Positions 1 through 11,407 of a stretch of DNA of 64,000 nt are shown one piece after another. The notes below the pieces were generated by a model. It was given only the letters and a program-made list of their open reading frames with translations, was not told the origin of the DNA and made no database searches. Location of the stretch: positions 1 to 64,000 of the forward strand of contig NZ_JASTZU010000062.1 of assembly GCF_030282825.1 (NCBI RefSeq). Direction: 5' to 3'. Numbering within the stretch: the stretch's first letter is position 1; every line of letters starts with the position of its first letter. The stretch comes from Aquibacillus rhizosphaerae (GTDB lineage Bacteria; Bacillota; Bacilli; Bacillales; Amphibacillaceae). The position numbers and the translations under genes were made by a program.

Positions 1-60
1 AGTAGAATGATTTTTTTCTACCATCTCATAACTAAAACAACAGCTATTCATCTTGTGATT

Positions 61-186
61 GTTGATTTGGAGCAAAGGGCAGTCGACTCCTGCGGGAACA
101 GCAAATGTTTTCGCTGGGGCGAGTAATCGCAGTCCCACGAGCTGAAGCCGTGCCCGTGGAAAGCGAAGTATTCTGCCGGAACGGGG
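61..186. repeat. Bacillaceae GC-rich intergenic repeat, family B copy 1
   Basis: GC-rich island in AT-rich spacer containing ACTCCTGCGGGAACAGCA, then GCGAGTAATCGCAGTCCCAC and a GTGGAAAGCGAAG block. The same element recurs inverted near 23500-23745 and in degenerate form near 58145-58288. It resembles the non-coding CCTGCGGGAA repeats common between genes in Bacillaceae. The rest of bases 1-394 holds no gene I can support. Confidence 0.7.
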
Positions 187-394
187 TATTACAGTTAATC
201 AATATTGCGACAGCTTAGAATTGCATAAAATTAAGAATACTTAGTGCAAACTTTACATCAAGTATGAAGATTAAAGTGAATTTTACATTATTACATATCA
301 ACAAAATTTTTTATAGGTAATATCCAAGCAAAAGACATGATTGCTATTCTTCAGCCTTCCCTCACATCTTCTTCTACCATTCTTTCAAGTTATT

Positions 395-467
395 TAAATA
401 TTCATAATACCGATTTCGTCGTCACTACAACAATACATAGTTGGATAATGTAATTGTGAAATTGACT
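395..467. repeat. MITE-like inverted repeat, copy 1 (internally deleted)
   Basis: Carries both ends of the ~120-bp family seen at 15728, 34968, 58403 and 62315: TTCATAATACC, then TCGTC(A)CTACAACAATA, ending in TGTGAAATTGAC. The centre is missing. Its right end touches the stop codon of the minus-strand gene at 467. Confidence 0.6.
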
Positions 468-1102
468 TACATATTGATAATTTTCACCGCTATATATAAA
501 GACTGTCCAAAAAATATCATTCCCCACAAGAATGCTGGAATTAATGTTATCTTATGGAGACTTGTAGCATCTCCTGCATTTTTAGGTTGCGAAAAACTAA
601 TCATCATAATATGACAAGCACTTCGTATTGATTCAATTAAAATAATGGATGTTAATATATAACTTGTATGCATGCTAACTACTTCAATTTGACTTTTTAA
701 CAAAAAACCTACCAAAACTACAAAAGAAATCGTCCACATGAATCCGAAAAAGTTTCGTACCCATAAAGTTACTGCAATTACCGTAGCGCATAGAAAAAAT
801 ACTAACACCACCACATACCGACCATCACGTAGAAAATAAAATAATAAAAGCGCTATGAAAGATGATCCCGTCTAACCAGCATAAGCGGTTAATACCTTCC
901 CGATCCACGAGGTAGAACTCGTGGTTGCGAATCCAGAAGTATCTTTATTTATTGAAATCCGATGTGCTTTTCCTCCTGTTAAAATAGCGATTACCACATG
1001 ACATAATTCATGAGTAATTGTATACACTAACCGAATATACGTACCAATGAATGGAATATTAACCAATAGAAATGCTAATAATAAATAAACTAAGATGTTC
1101 AT
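467..1102 (-). pseudogene. M50-type membrane metallopeptidase, split by an in-frame stop
   Basis: Two open stretches lie in the same minus frame, separated by a single amber codon at 872-874, after ...LTAYAG. Together they give about 211 residues. The first part has a membrane helix and the zinc-protease motif HELCH near residue 32. The second has at least three hydrophobic helices. This matches the layout of small M50B-type membrane peptidases. A ribosome site (AGGAG) precedes the ATG at 1102. There is no frameshift, only the nonsense codon, so the lesion is recent or a read error. Without readthrough the product would be a 76-residue fragment holding the HExxH but lacking the rest of the active site. 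The stop codon at 467 abuts a MITE-like element. Confidence 0.75.
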
Positions 1103-1403
1103 GGTTAAGCTCCTAACGTAGGTGGATTGGTACTTTTAAATCTTCATAAATATAACTATATTCATTTAAAGATGAATGTAACAAATTGTCAAAGATGCAT
1201 AAGAAGTAACACTACCTTCATAGAATCGAATATACTGTATTACAAACCATTTATCCCAATTTAATGGACACTTATACGTTGCGACTATGAATATATACAC
1301 CTATTGCTCAAATGGATAAATTTTAGTACTAACAAAACGCTATATTCACTGTATAGGTTAAGGTGTAAACGATGTTGTTTAAAATCCAGAAAGGGGCAAG
1401 GTA

Positions 1404-1967
1404 GTGATGAAACCGGATCCTCCTTTAATAAAAGATAGAACATTTATGAACCTTTCACAGAAGAACATGTATTTTGATGAGGTCTTTAATTACATCGTGC
1501 ATTTCATGAAAATGGACCCTCAAGCAAATTATCGTTTGATGGTTGGTACTGATTCACAAGTTCATAAATTTCATACATTGTTTGTTACTGGAATCGTAAT
1601 AAAGCGTGAAGGCAAGGGTGCTTGGGCATGTATATTACCAATTAAATTTAAAAGAAAATATTTAAATTTACATGAAAAAATCTCAATGGAAACCACCTTA
1701 ACTGAACAAGTAGCTTCACTATTTGACGAAAAAAGAAAAACACAACTAATTGATATCATACTACCTCACTTGTACCGAGGCAGTTCATTTTCAATGGAAG
1801 GCCATATTGATATTGGACTTGAGCGAAGATCTTTAACACGTTTTTTAGCTAATGAAATGATGGCACGAATAGAGTCTGTTGGGCTAGAACCTGTGGTCAA
1901 ACCAGAATCCTTTGTAGCTTCAGGCTACGCGAATCGATATACGAAAAGAAGTAAAAAATTAATATAA
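1404..1967 (+). CDS. ykuK: YkuK family protein (DUF458, RNase H-like)
   Basis: 187 residues, similar in length and sequence to Bacillus subtilis YkuK: a VGTDSQVHKF stretch near residue 48 and a HIDIGLERRS stretch near 133 are typical of the family. The family is assigned an RNase H-like fold, but its role is unknown and no substrate can be read from the sequence. GTG at 1404 and ATG at 1407 are both possible starts. The AAAGGGG site at 1390-1396 fits either, and ATG is the likelier. It is a single gene with its own upstream region and is convergent with the LCP gene across the hairpin at 2105-2140. Confidence 0.85.
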   Translation: MMKPDPPLIKDRTFMNLSQKNMYFDEVFNYIVHFMKMDPQANYRLMVGTDSQVHKFHTLFVTGIVIKREGKGAWACILPIKFKRKYLNLHEKISMETTLTEQVASLFDEKRKTQLIDIILPHLYRGSSFSMEGHIDIGLERRSLTRFLANEMMARIESVGLEPVVKPESFVASGYANRYTKRSKKLI

Positions 1968-1977
1968 AAACAAAAAA

Positions 1978-2098
1978 CGGGTCTTCTCAAAAAAGATTAG
2001 TCCATTTATACACTGGCTACTATTAAGAAAAGCTTAGGGGGCCTTATTCACCTCAGGCAGGGTAAGTGCTTGAGCTAGACATCTCCGAGTTTTTTAAC
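1978..2098. repeat. Degenerate intergenic repeat remnant
   Basis: Contains a block ending GAGCTAGACATCTC followed by a T-rich tail. A second remnant with the same GGAGCTAGACATCTC core lies at 16880-16965. It resembles the right end of common Bacillaceae intergenic repeats. No coding potential is seen. Confidence 0.4.
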
Positions 2099-2104
2099 TT
2101 TTAA

Positions 2105-2140
2105 AAAAGCAAACCTCCATTTTGGAAGTTTGCTTTTTAG
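2105..2140. terminator. Bidirectional terminator between ykuK and the LCP gene
   Basis: AAAGCAAACxTCC stem with its complement GGAAGTTTGCTTT around a short loop, with A-tract and T-tract flanks. It lies in the convergent gap and can serve both genes. Confidence 0.85.
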
Positions 2141-3088
2141 TTATGATTTTACTTTTTTAATCATATCATGTACTTTTTGTATTTCATCATCAGATACTAC
2201 TAAATAATATATCCCATCAATTTTAGTACCTTGTCCTTGCATCATATAACTTACCATATTATTTCTAGTATTTCCGTAATTCAATAGTAGATTTTGCATG
2301 TCTGAAAAGTCCATATTGGTAACAACATTATCACCTAGGACATCAATCATATCACCTATTTTATTTACTGACCCTATGCTTGCACCCTCATCAACAATAG
2401 CTTTGATTACCTGACGCTGCCTAGCTGTTCTGCCAAAGTCACCATTCGGATCTTGATATCTCATTCTTACGTAACCCATTGTTTGAGGTCCATTTAATTC
2501 AAGTGTACCCGATGCGTAGTGGAAGCCTTCCTCATAATAACCAGTATCAACCCAATCCAATTGGTTATCCACAGTTATACCTCCAACCGCATTAACCATA
2601 TCAGACAAGCCTTCCATATTCATACTGACATAATAATCCAGATCAATCTCTAACAGATTTTCAACTGTATCAATTGTCATATCCACACCACCGAAAGCAT
2701 ATGCATGGTTAATTTTATCCTGATTACCTCTTCCTACGATTTCAGTTCTTGTATCTCTCGGAATACTCACCAACTGCATACTATCATTCTGAGGGTCTAA
2801 AGAAAGAACCATTAATGCATCCGAACGACCTGCATCATCACCACGCTGATCAACACCTAGCAATAATATATTTAAAGGCTTTTCATCTTTTATCTTCTTT
2901 TTTGTTAAAGTCGTATCTATTGTTGTAACTTGTTGATGTATTTTTCCATCAACTGTTTGCTTTGCATCATTATAAATAGAGTAAACGAATCCCGCTCCAC
3001 CTAAGGCAATGACCAGCACTGTAATGAGTGTAATTTTCAACCATAGTTTCATTGGCTTTTTACTTTTGTTCCTTTTCTTTTCTGTCAT
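2141..3088 (-). CDS. LCP (LytR-CpsA-Psr) family cell-wall polymer ligase
   Basis: 315 residues with a basic cytoplasmic start, one membrane helix at about 15-37 and an extracellular LCP domain. LCP enzymes move undecaprenyl-linked anionic polymers such as teichoic acid onto peptidoglycan. Family motifs are visible: LLLGVDQR, GRSDALMVLSL, SIPRDTRTEI with its conserved arginine, and RMRYQDPNGDFGRTARQRQ. Length and layout match TagU/LytR-type proteins. Which of the LCP paralogues it is cannot be told from one gene. The ATG at 3088 has AGAGGTG upstream. It is a single gene. The tail ends at the shared terminator at 2105-2140. Confidence 0.92.
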   Translation of the reverse strand: MTEKKRNKSKKPMKLWLKITLITVLVIALGGAGFVYSIYNDAKQTVDGKIHQQVTTIDTTLTKKKIKDEKPLNILLLGVDQRGDDAGRSDALMVLSLDPQNDSMQLVSIPRDTRTEIVGRGNQDKINHAYAFGGVDMTIDTVENLLEIDLDYYVSMNMEGLSDMVNAVGGITVDNQLDWVDTGYYEEGFHYASGTLELNGPQTMGYVRMRYQDPNGDFGRTARQRQVIKAIVDEGASIGSVNKIGDMIDVLGDNVVTNMDFSDMQNLLLNYGNTRNNMVSYMMQGQGTKIDGIYYLVVSDDEIQKVHDMIKKVKS

Positions 3089-3276
3089 ATAGACACCTCT
3101 TCTTCACGTAATACTAGAATAATAATTTATTGCCTATTATACTATATTTTTGTCAGAAAATGTCTGCCGATTTCATTAAATTTTAGTAAGCGCTTTAAAT
3201 AAGAATCCAGATTGATAACAATAAATAGGGAAAAAACAGCAACGCACTAATTTTTGTTAGTAATCTTAAAAACTTA

Positions 3277-3313
3277 AAAAATTTGCCTAATCAGAAAGAT
3301 TAGGCAAATTTTC
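3277..3313 (-). terminator. Orphan terminator behind a lost gene
   Basis: AAAATTTGCCTAATC pairs with GATTAGGCAAATTTT around a 5-base loop. On the minus strand it lies just after the stop codon of the calcium-repeat remnant at 3338-3427, and no intact gene uses it. Confidence 0.75.
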
Positions 3314-3337
3314 AATTACATGACTCACATCTAAATT

Positions 3338-3427
3338 CTAGTTTACCACTAATGGATTTGGGTCAGACGCATCATTGAGTCCATCGCCATCAGAATCTGC
3401 ACTATCCAGTCGACTGTACCATAATGC
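3338..3427 (-). pseudogene. C-terminal remnant with thrombospondin type-3-like calcium repeat
   Basis: The minus strand reads ...WYSRLDSADSDGDGLNDA, then SDPNPLVVN and a stop at 3338, with an in-frame stop about 30 codons upstream and no start. DSDGDGLNDASDP is the aspartate-rich calcium-binding pattern of type-3 repeats in secreted bacterial proteins. A strong terminator follows. This looks like the last codons of a deleted surface or secreted protein gene. The function of the parent cannot be inferred. Confidence 0.55.
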
Positions 3428-3543
3428 TCAGTTTAATTGAATTGGAATATTTTGATAGTATCCCTAGGTATATAAAGTAGGCGAGCAATCGGTTTAGGAG
3501 TTTAACTAGGTCTTATTGCATGAACAAGCATTTAAGAGGGCAT

Positions 3544-3582
3544 AAAAAAACAGTGGAGGGCAACTTACCCCCACTGTTTTTT
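3544..3582 (-). terminator. Terminator of the EIIA gene
   Basis: AAAAAACAGTGG and CCACTGTTTTTT form the stem of a hairpin 18 bases below the stop codon at 3600. Confidence 0.85.
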
Positions 3583-3599
3583 CAATGACCTTATTTATA

Positions 3600-4091
3600 C
3601 TAATTTAATCGATAACGGATTACTTCACTTTCTCCCGCAATGACATCTGAACCTGTTTGTTTATCTAGCTCAGATACCTTCTCGCCATTCGTGACGACGA
3701 TTGGACTTATTATACTTTCTGCTTTTTTCTCTACCTCAACTAGTTCAAAGCTAACTAACAAATCACCAGGTTTAACTGTTTGTCCAACTTTTACATGAGT
3801 TTCAAAATGTTCTCCATTTAATGCGACTGTCTCCAAACCTATATGAATAAGTATCTCAACACCATTCTTAGATTCTAAACCTATCGCATGTTTTGTAGGA
3901 AAAACTTGTATCACTTTTCCTTTAATTGGCGAGACTACCTTACCTTCTGTAGGAAGAATTGCTATCCCATCCCCCATCATCTTTTTCGAAAAAGTTGGAT
4001 CTGGGACCTCTTCCATATCCATCACTTTTCCAGATAACGGAGCTAGCAATACTTCATGTGTATCTTTTTGACCAAACAAGTTTTTAAGCAT
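3600..4091 (-). CDS. PTS glucose-type EIIA component
   Basis: 163 residues, a stand-alone EIIA-Glc domain. It takes phosphate from HPr-His and passes it to an EIIB domain of a sugar permease. The active site region is visible: HAIGLESKNG followed by ILIHIGLETVALNG, giving the two histidines of the family (the second is the phosphorylated one). The start is placed at ATG 4091 because AAAGGAGG sits just upstream. A longer frame to 4142 has no ribosome site. No EIIB or EIIC gene is adjacent, so it probably serves permeases encoded elsewhere. Its neighbour glpK is a known target of EIIA in enteric bacteria, but not in Firmicutes, where HPr does this job. Confidence 0.9.
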   Translation of the reverse strand: MLKNLFGQKDTHEVLLAPLSGKVMDMEEVPDPTFSKKMMGDGIAILPTEGKVVSPIKGKVIQVFPTKHAIGLESKNGVEILIHIGLETVALNGEHFETHVKVGQTVKPGDLLVSFELVEVEKKAESIISPIVVTNGEKVSELDKQTGSDVIAGESEVIRYRLN

Positions 4092-4300
4092 TTTGAAAAC
4101 CTCCTTTGATAATCCTCTTATAATCATCATACGCTTAGGCATGTGAATAGTTAAATAATATCGTTTATATTTATCTTATTTTTCCTATCACCATGGAAGA
4201 AATCTGGGACACCTAAATTAAAATCACAACAAGACAGGCTGTTTTCAAAAAGACCTCTCTTGTCCCAAAAGAAACACTCAATAAATACCAAGAAACCAAA

Positions 4301-4332
4301 AACACCTTTAGATTTTGCATTTCTCAAGGTGT
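4301..4332 (-). terminator. Terminator of glpK
   Basis: AACACCTT and AAGGTGTT arms, followed on the minus strand by TTTTTGG. A second longer inverted repeat (GGGACAAGA...TCTTGT) lies at about 4230-4265. Confidence 0.65.
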
Positions 4333-4403
4333 TCTGATCTCTATTCTCTTAACCAACTATTCACTAGTAGTACACATATAACATTGGGAAGACTATTTAT
4401 TGT

Positions 4404-6239
<1,836 letters not shown>

Positions 6240-6367
6240 TTAAAAACTCAGACACACTATCCAGCCTTTTAATAATTTATAGTTAGACAGCATAAAACTT
6301 AGAAAATCTCGCACATGTCGTTGGACCTGGGATATTCGTATTTACATTGATATTCCCTATGCTATGA

Positions 6368-6396
6368 AAAGAAGTCCCTACGAGAGGAACTTCTTC
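6368..6396 (-). terminator. Terminator of the rhamnogalacturonan lyase gene
   Basis: AAGAAGTTCC and GGGACTTCTT arms with a TTTT run on the minus strand, directly below the stop at 6401. Confidence 0.75.
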
Positions 6397-6400
6397 AATA

Positions 6401-9400
6401 TCATTCTAAACTTTTTCTTCTCTTTGTTACATAATATGCAATACCACCAGCTATTAATAGTAGTAAACCTATTACTAATACATTAAAGATTGATGTCGCT
6501 GTAGCTGGAAGATCTTTTCCATCTTCTGTTTCGAGTTCCTTCTGATTCTTATCTTCTAAATCGCCCTTTTGCTCATCTTGTTCTTGTTCAGAATCTGAAT
6601 CTTCTTCTGGCTCTTCCTCATTTACAGGATTTTCATTTACATCTGCTTCTATCATTTCCATCGGAGCAAAGATACTAAAGTGTAGTGCTGTCACACTTAG
6701 CACTCCTTCTCCGTATTGTCCACCTATATTTTCCCATTCATCTGAATCTTCATTCAAGTGATAAACTCGGAGTTTATTTATTTGTTTCACATTGTCCTCA
6801 TCAATCATGAAATCAATTAATACTGGACTTTCTTCACTAAACTGACTAACTGCTTCATCTTGCATAATAGTAAATCGGTAGATTGCACCTCTTAGTTTCT
6901 GTTCTTCTGGTATTTCCACATCTCCCATTGTTAGTGGTTCGATTGATACTATGGCAGCTTGATCAGCATATAGATTTATTGCTGGAAGGACCATACGAAC
7001 ACCAGAATGAACGAAAACAAGCTTTGCTTTTTTATTTACTAAAACATTTACTTGTTCATTTGTAAGATGTACTTCTTTTGCATCCGTATCTGTCAAATCA
7101 ATAACAAATTTCCCTGCTTCTGCTAATCTTTCAATATCATCAGAATATACAGTTGCTTTTTCATCCTTGACTTTAATGTCAGCACTAACAGTCTCCTCTT
7201 CGATAACCGCTTTTGCTAAACTATCCATGGCTGTTTGAAGTGTTGAAATAGCATTAGCCAAAACTTCTTCTGAATCTACTGTTTCTATTGTTGCCTCCGC
7301 TTTTCTTATCGCTGACTGCAAGGCCTCAAAGGACGGTTCTGTGTATGCTTGGTTATCATTTGTGATTGCCTTTGCTGTTATGATGAGTTCTTCTAATTCA
7401 CTTACATCTAAGGATGGTGCTTCCAATCCATCGATTGCCGTTTGAAGTTCCGCAATAGCATTAGTCAAAGCTTCTTCTGAATCTACTGTTTCTATTGCTG
7501 CCTCCGCTTGTTCTATCGCTATTTGCAAAGCTTTAAATGACGTTTCTGTATAAATACCATCCTCATTTGTCCTTGCTTTTGCAGAACTGATTAACGATTC
7601 CAAGTCACTTACATCAATGGATTCCTCTAGTTCACTAGCGTAATAGACTTCTAATCCATTTATACGTCCAACTTCACTAATATCAATAGTTAACTGTCCA
7701 TCTGTAACCGTGACGGTTGTTTCTAATTCAGCATATTGTCCTGAACCGGATGAGATGTTACCTTGATCTTCACCTTCTATAACAAACCCTGTCTTATTTG
7801 AAGCAATATTATCTCCTGCAACTATTTTTAAGTCATATGTTCCGTTTCGAAGATCAACCATGAATTGATAGTCACTGCCGATAACAAAATCTCGTCTTAT
7901 ATCATCTGGTTCAGCACGATCTCTTGAATCTACAGTAACATCCAATCCATATCCGATTTCACTATCGTAGACCATTGAATTAGATACTTGGTTAAATCCA
8001 GTTTTAACTGGACTTGTATCTGTACCAAAGTCAAATTTTACATTAAAATCTTCAATAGCAACTACTTCAACAGCATTAATACGTGCCCACTCACCAGCAA
8101 ATAAAATGTTTAACTGTCCATCATCTACTGATACTGTATCTGTGTATTCAACAAATTCACCTGCAGCCGTTCCTGTACCACCTTTTACCTCACCATCTTC
8201 AAGCACATATGTGGATGTATTGTCATCCCTCTCAGACCCCGTAATGATGCGAACATTATAATCTCCATCAGGTAAATCAAGTTGAAACTCCTTATTATAG
8301 GCTAAGATGAAATCTCTACGTAAATCATCTGGTCCTTCTTGATCTCTTGAACCATCCGTCCCATCAGCAAAACCATAGCCTCGTTCTTCATCATAGTTCA
8401 TCGTATCAGAAACGCGTTCATATCCATTAGCGACTGGTGAGGTTTCAGAACCAAAATCGAATCTCCAACCTGGACCTAAATCAATTATTTCTACCAAACC
8501 ATCTAATCCCTGTTGCAACGCCTCTATAGCAGCATACAGATCACTTTCAAACTCAATACTTCCTAATGCCACTTCAGCTGCATCGATTGCATCCTGCAAA
8601 GCTTGATATGTTATGTCTGTATAACTTTCATTATCATTTGAAATTGCTTTTGCAGTTTCCAATAATGCTTCAAGTTCAGATACGTCAATCTCTGGACCTT
8701 CTTCTTCTATATAATCCAATTCTTGTGAATTTGCAACGGAAACATACTCCCAGTCGATATCCGATCCAAAGTAATAACTTGGATAGGCCGGTTGATTATA
8801 ACTTGAGTTTTGCCAAGCAATTCCTGTTCGGTATTGAATATCATGCATTAAAGTGTGTAACTTACGATCTGTTTCCTCTGAGTTGACATAAATACGAATC
8901 GCTGAACTATCTTCCGTTCTAAGCAGCAATTCTTCTCTCCAGTCACCAAACACATCTGCCACTAAGGATGGGTTTCCCTTTGTACCATTGTTTGTTCTTG
9001 TACCAGTAGCAGTTAACAACTTTCCATTTTCCCAATCATCAATCGTCGGGGTATTATCACCTGAACCATTAACGAGTTGTGTCGCCATGTCTTGTGACCA
9101 TTTGATATTCATATTGGTACCTGGCCTACTCGTTCCTAGTAGTGTTCCATCGGCAGTACGCATATCAACAGCCCAATTTTCTATGCCACGTTGACCACGG
9201 TTGACATCACCAATCATACCTCGTCCAGTATCCGCACCTGTATAATCTCCGAAAATAACTTCACCTGTTTCAGCAGCACGTAAAGCATAGCCATACGGTG
9301 CCCATGAGCCACCCTCGAATACAGAATAGATTTCTAGTCCAGGTTGATCGGGATCAATGTCTGCTACATGAAGCGCATCTCCATGACCAAGTCCTGCCTC

Positions 9401-11257
9401 AACACCTGGATTACTACTTCCTTCAGGTAATGTGTCTCTAGAGCTATATAGTAAAGAACCATCATCATCAATAGTTGCAGCACCATAAATGATTTCCTGC
9501 TTTCCGTCACCATCAACGTCAGCGGTACTAAATTGGTGGTTACCTTGCGTTGTCAGCGTTGAAAATTCTGGGTTCGTACCTGGCACACCATGTGGACTCG
9601 CATTAAATGGATTATCCATTGGCGTCCAACCACTATCCACAAACCAATTTTCTGTTATGTCTTGTCCATTAAAGCCATATGAAGCAAGCGTTGTTCTTGT
9701 ATAATAGCCACGAGCAAATACTGCATATGGATTCTCTCCGTCTAAATAAGCAACTCCACCTAAGAAACGATCCACCCTATTTCCCGGTTCAATTCGTGAC
9801 ATAGCATAGTCACCCCACATTAAACCATCATCGTGACGTCCAGGTTTATAATCTACTGTATCCATTTCTTCGCCGGTTTCTCCATTAAACACGGTTAAAT
9901 ATTCTGGCCCAGTTAAAACAAAGCCTTCAAATGTTCTTAAATCATTTCTAGCACTTCTATTTGGTGCATATTCATCAAAAAAGAAGTCTGCTAAGCTTTC
10001 TGCGTCTTCTTGAGAAAGCGGATAATCATATTGTTTTTCCATTCCAAAACTTTCTTCAAGTGTATCTGGCCAGTTTCCTGCAACAACTTCTTCATGTTCA
10101 TGCCAGTCCCTGAACATATCTACTATATAAGCATAATAATCATCTGCACTCATTCGATAATCATCTGTGTTACTATAACCTGCATCAAGGTCTTCCTGAG
10201 CCATCGTAATGTACGCTTCCGATTCTACTTGACCACTATTATTAAAATGTATAATTTTTGTACCGGGTGCTGTTTTGAACATTAATTCTGATTTTCCATT
10301 TCCATCAAAATCATATACTAAAAATTGCGTGTAGTGTGCACCTGAACGAATATTAACACCTAAATCAATTCGGTATAAAAGTTCACCCTCAAAGGTGTAC
10401 GTATCAATATACGTGTTACCCGTATATCCTTTTTGAGAGACGTCCTTTGAATTGGTAGGTTCCCATTTCACAATATACTCATATTGTCCGTCTCCAGTTA
10501 CGTCACCTACACTCATATCGGTCGCATGATATGTGTAGGATTCTCCAGCAGGAGTTACTTCATCTTCAGGCTTTTGCAAAGGTAAGTCGTAATACGTATC
10601 ACTCCATGGCTGGACTGTTCCACTTTGTTCACCCGTTTCTGAATCATCCTTAACAGCTCGTACATAGTACTCTGATGAATCAGTACCCTCACTATCTAAA
10701 TAGTTTGTGCTGTTTTCAATCGTAGCAATCAAGCTACCATCTCGGTAAACGTTAAAATCAGTTCCTCTTAGTCCATAATCTGAATACGCAGTCACTTCCT
10801 CTGCCAACAGTCTCCAGCTTAGAAAAATACCTGCAGATGAAGAAGTAGCTACTAGTCCTCTATCTAATTCTTCAAGTTGGACATCAAATTGTTTTTTTGT
10901 ATCAGATTCAACAACTTCAGATGTAGCCTCTTCGGACCCATCAACGATAGCCGATACTTTAAAGTAATGCGAAACATGTGTCGATTTATCAAACGTAAAC
11001 GTAGTTTCATTGACCTCTGCTACTTGCTTATATTTTGTCGTTTCAAGATTTTTATCAGCCCAATATACTTTGTATGATTGAGCACCATCATAATTAGACC
11101 AACTTAACGAAACAGTTGAATCGGTAACATTCATTACTTGTAAGCCTCCAACAATATCATCTTCAGCTGCTTTAACGCTTCCACCAGTTAATCCCGTCGT
11201 TTGAAATAAAGAAAATACCATTAGTACTGTCATAAATATAGCTTTTCTTTTAGACAT
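6401..11257 (-). CDS. Cell-wall-anchored rhamnogalacturonan lyase, PL11-type, multidomain
   Basis: 1618 residues. The start is ATG 11257 after a GGAGGAGGAGG site; a longer frame to 11329 lacks one. Order: signal peptide 1-31; fibronectin-III-like domain about 35-120; catalytic region about 125-845 with the FG-GAP-like calcium loops of PL11 (DVTGDGQYEYIVKWEP, DFDGNGKSELMFKTAPGT, DVDGDGKQEIIYGA) and similarity to the YesW/YesX lyases; a FIVAR helical repeat about 855-920; two carbohydrate-binding-like modules starting FDFGxxTSPV at about 930 and 1073; two more FIVAR repeats to about 1350; a further beta domain; an acidic linker; then LPATA, a membrane helix and KRRK. The last three form a sortase signal of the LPxTA kind. 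It should cleave the rhamnogalacturonan I backbone of pectin at the cell surface. The fusion to FIVAR repeats and the anchor makes it more than twice the size of the secreted enzymes. The cre-like site upstream suggests catabolite repression. Confidence 0.93.
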   Translation of the reverse strand: MSKRKAIFMTVLMVFSLFQTTGLTGGSVKAAEDDIVGGLQVMNVTDSTVSLSWSNYDGAQSYKVYWADKNLETTKYKQVAEVNETTFTFDKSTHVSHYFKVSAIVDGSEEATSEVVESDTKKQFDVQLEELDRGLVATSSSAGIFLSWRLLAEEVTAYSDYGLRGTDFNVYRDGSLIATIENSTNYLDSEGTDSSEYYVRAVKDDSETGEQSGTVQPWSDTYYDLPLQKPEDEVTPAGESYTYHATDMSVGDVTGDGQYEYIVKWEPTNSKDVSQKGYTGNTYIDTYTFEGELLYRIDLGVNIRSGAHYTQFLVYDFDGNGKSELMFKTAPGTKIIHFNNSGQVESEAYITMAQEDLDAGYSNTDDYRMSADDYYAYIVDMFRDWHEHEEVVAGNWPDTLEESFGMEKQYDYPLSQEDAESLADFFFDEYAPNRSARNDLRTFEGFVLTGPEYLTVFNGETGEEMDTVDYKPGRHDDGLMWGDYAMSRIEPGNRVDRFLGGVAYLDGENPYAVFARGYYTRTTLASYGFNGQDITENWFVDSGWTPMDNPFNASPHGVPGTNPEFSTLTTQGNHQFSTADVDGDGKQEIIYGAATIDDDGSLLYSSRDTLPEGSSNPGVEAGLGHGDALHVADIDPDQPGLEIYSVFEGGSWAPYGYALRAAETGEVIFGDYTGADTGRGMIGDVNRGQRGIENWAVDMRTADGTLLGTSRPGTNMNIKWSQDMATQLVNGSGDNTPTIDDWENGKLLTATGTRTNNGTKGNPSLVADVFGDWREELLLRTEDSSAIRIYVNSEETDRKLHTLMHDIQYRTGIAWQNSSYNQPAYPSYYFGSDIDWEYVSVANSQELDYIEEEGPEIDVSELEALLETAKAISNDNESYTDITYQALQDAIDAAEVALGSIEFESDLYAAIEALQQGLDGLVEIIDLGPGWRFDFGSETSPVANGYERVSDTMNYDEERGYGFADGTDGSRDQEGPDDLRRDFILAYNKEFQLDLPDGDYNVRIITGSERDDNTSTYVLEDGEVKGGTGTAAGEFVEYTDTVSVDDGQLNILFAGEWARINAVEVVAIEDFNVKFDFGTDTSPVKTGFNQVSNSMVYDSEIGYGLDVTVDSRDRAEPDDIRRDFVIGSDYQFMVDLRNGTYDLKIVAGDNIASNKTGFVIEGEDQGNISSGSGQYAELETTVTVTDGQLTIDISEVGRINGLEVYYASELEESIDVSDLESLISSAKARTNEDGIYTETSFKALQIAIEQAEAAIETVDSEEALTNAIAELQTAIDGLEAPSLDVSELEELIITAKAITNDNQAYTEPSFEALQSAIRKAEATIETVDSEEVLANAISTLQTAMDSLAKAVIEEETVSADIKVKDEKATVYSDDIERLAEAGKFVIDLTDTDAKEVHLTNEQVNVLVNKKAKLVFVHSGVRMVLPAINLYADQAAIVSIEPLTMGDVEIPEEQKLRGAIYRFTIMQDEAVSQFSEESPVLIDFMIDEDNVKQINKLRVYHLNEDSDEWENIGGQYGEGVLSVTALHFSIFAPMEMIEADVNENPVNEEEPEEDSDSEQEQDEQKGDLEDKNQKELETEDGKDLPATATSIFNVLVIGLLLLIAGGIAYYVTKRRKSLE

Positions 11258-11393
11258 CTTATTCCTCCTCCTCCTATTCCTTAAAACTTCCCCACATGTA
11301 CTTTGATACAGACCCGTTCTTACCTCCAATCTGAAAATGGGTTATTTATACAAAACAATATTGGGAAATTGTTTGCATATGAATTCACATATT

Positions 11394-11407
11394 ATAAAGC
11401 GCTTACA
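11394..11407. promoter_or_regulatory. cre-like CcpA site upstream of the lyase gene
   Basis: ATAAAGCGCTTACA matches 12 of 14 positions of the Bacillus cre consensus TGNAARCGNWWNCA and lies about 140 bases before the start. It fits carbon catabolite repression of a plant-polymer enzyme. This is inference from the motif only. Confidence 0.5.

Noticed and set aside
3186-3200. AAGCGCTT palindrome upstream of the LCP gene, weak cre match
   Set aside because: Only 12 of 14 positions fit, and an LCP ligase is not a typical catabolite-repressed gene.
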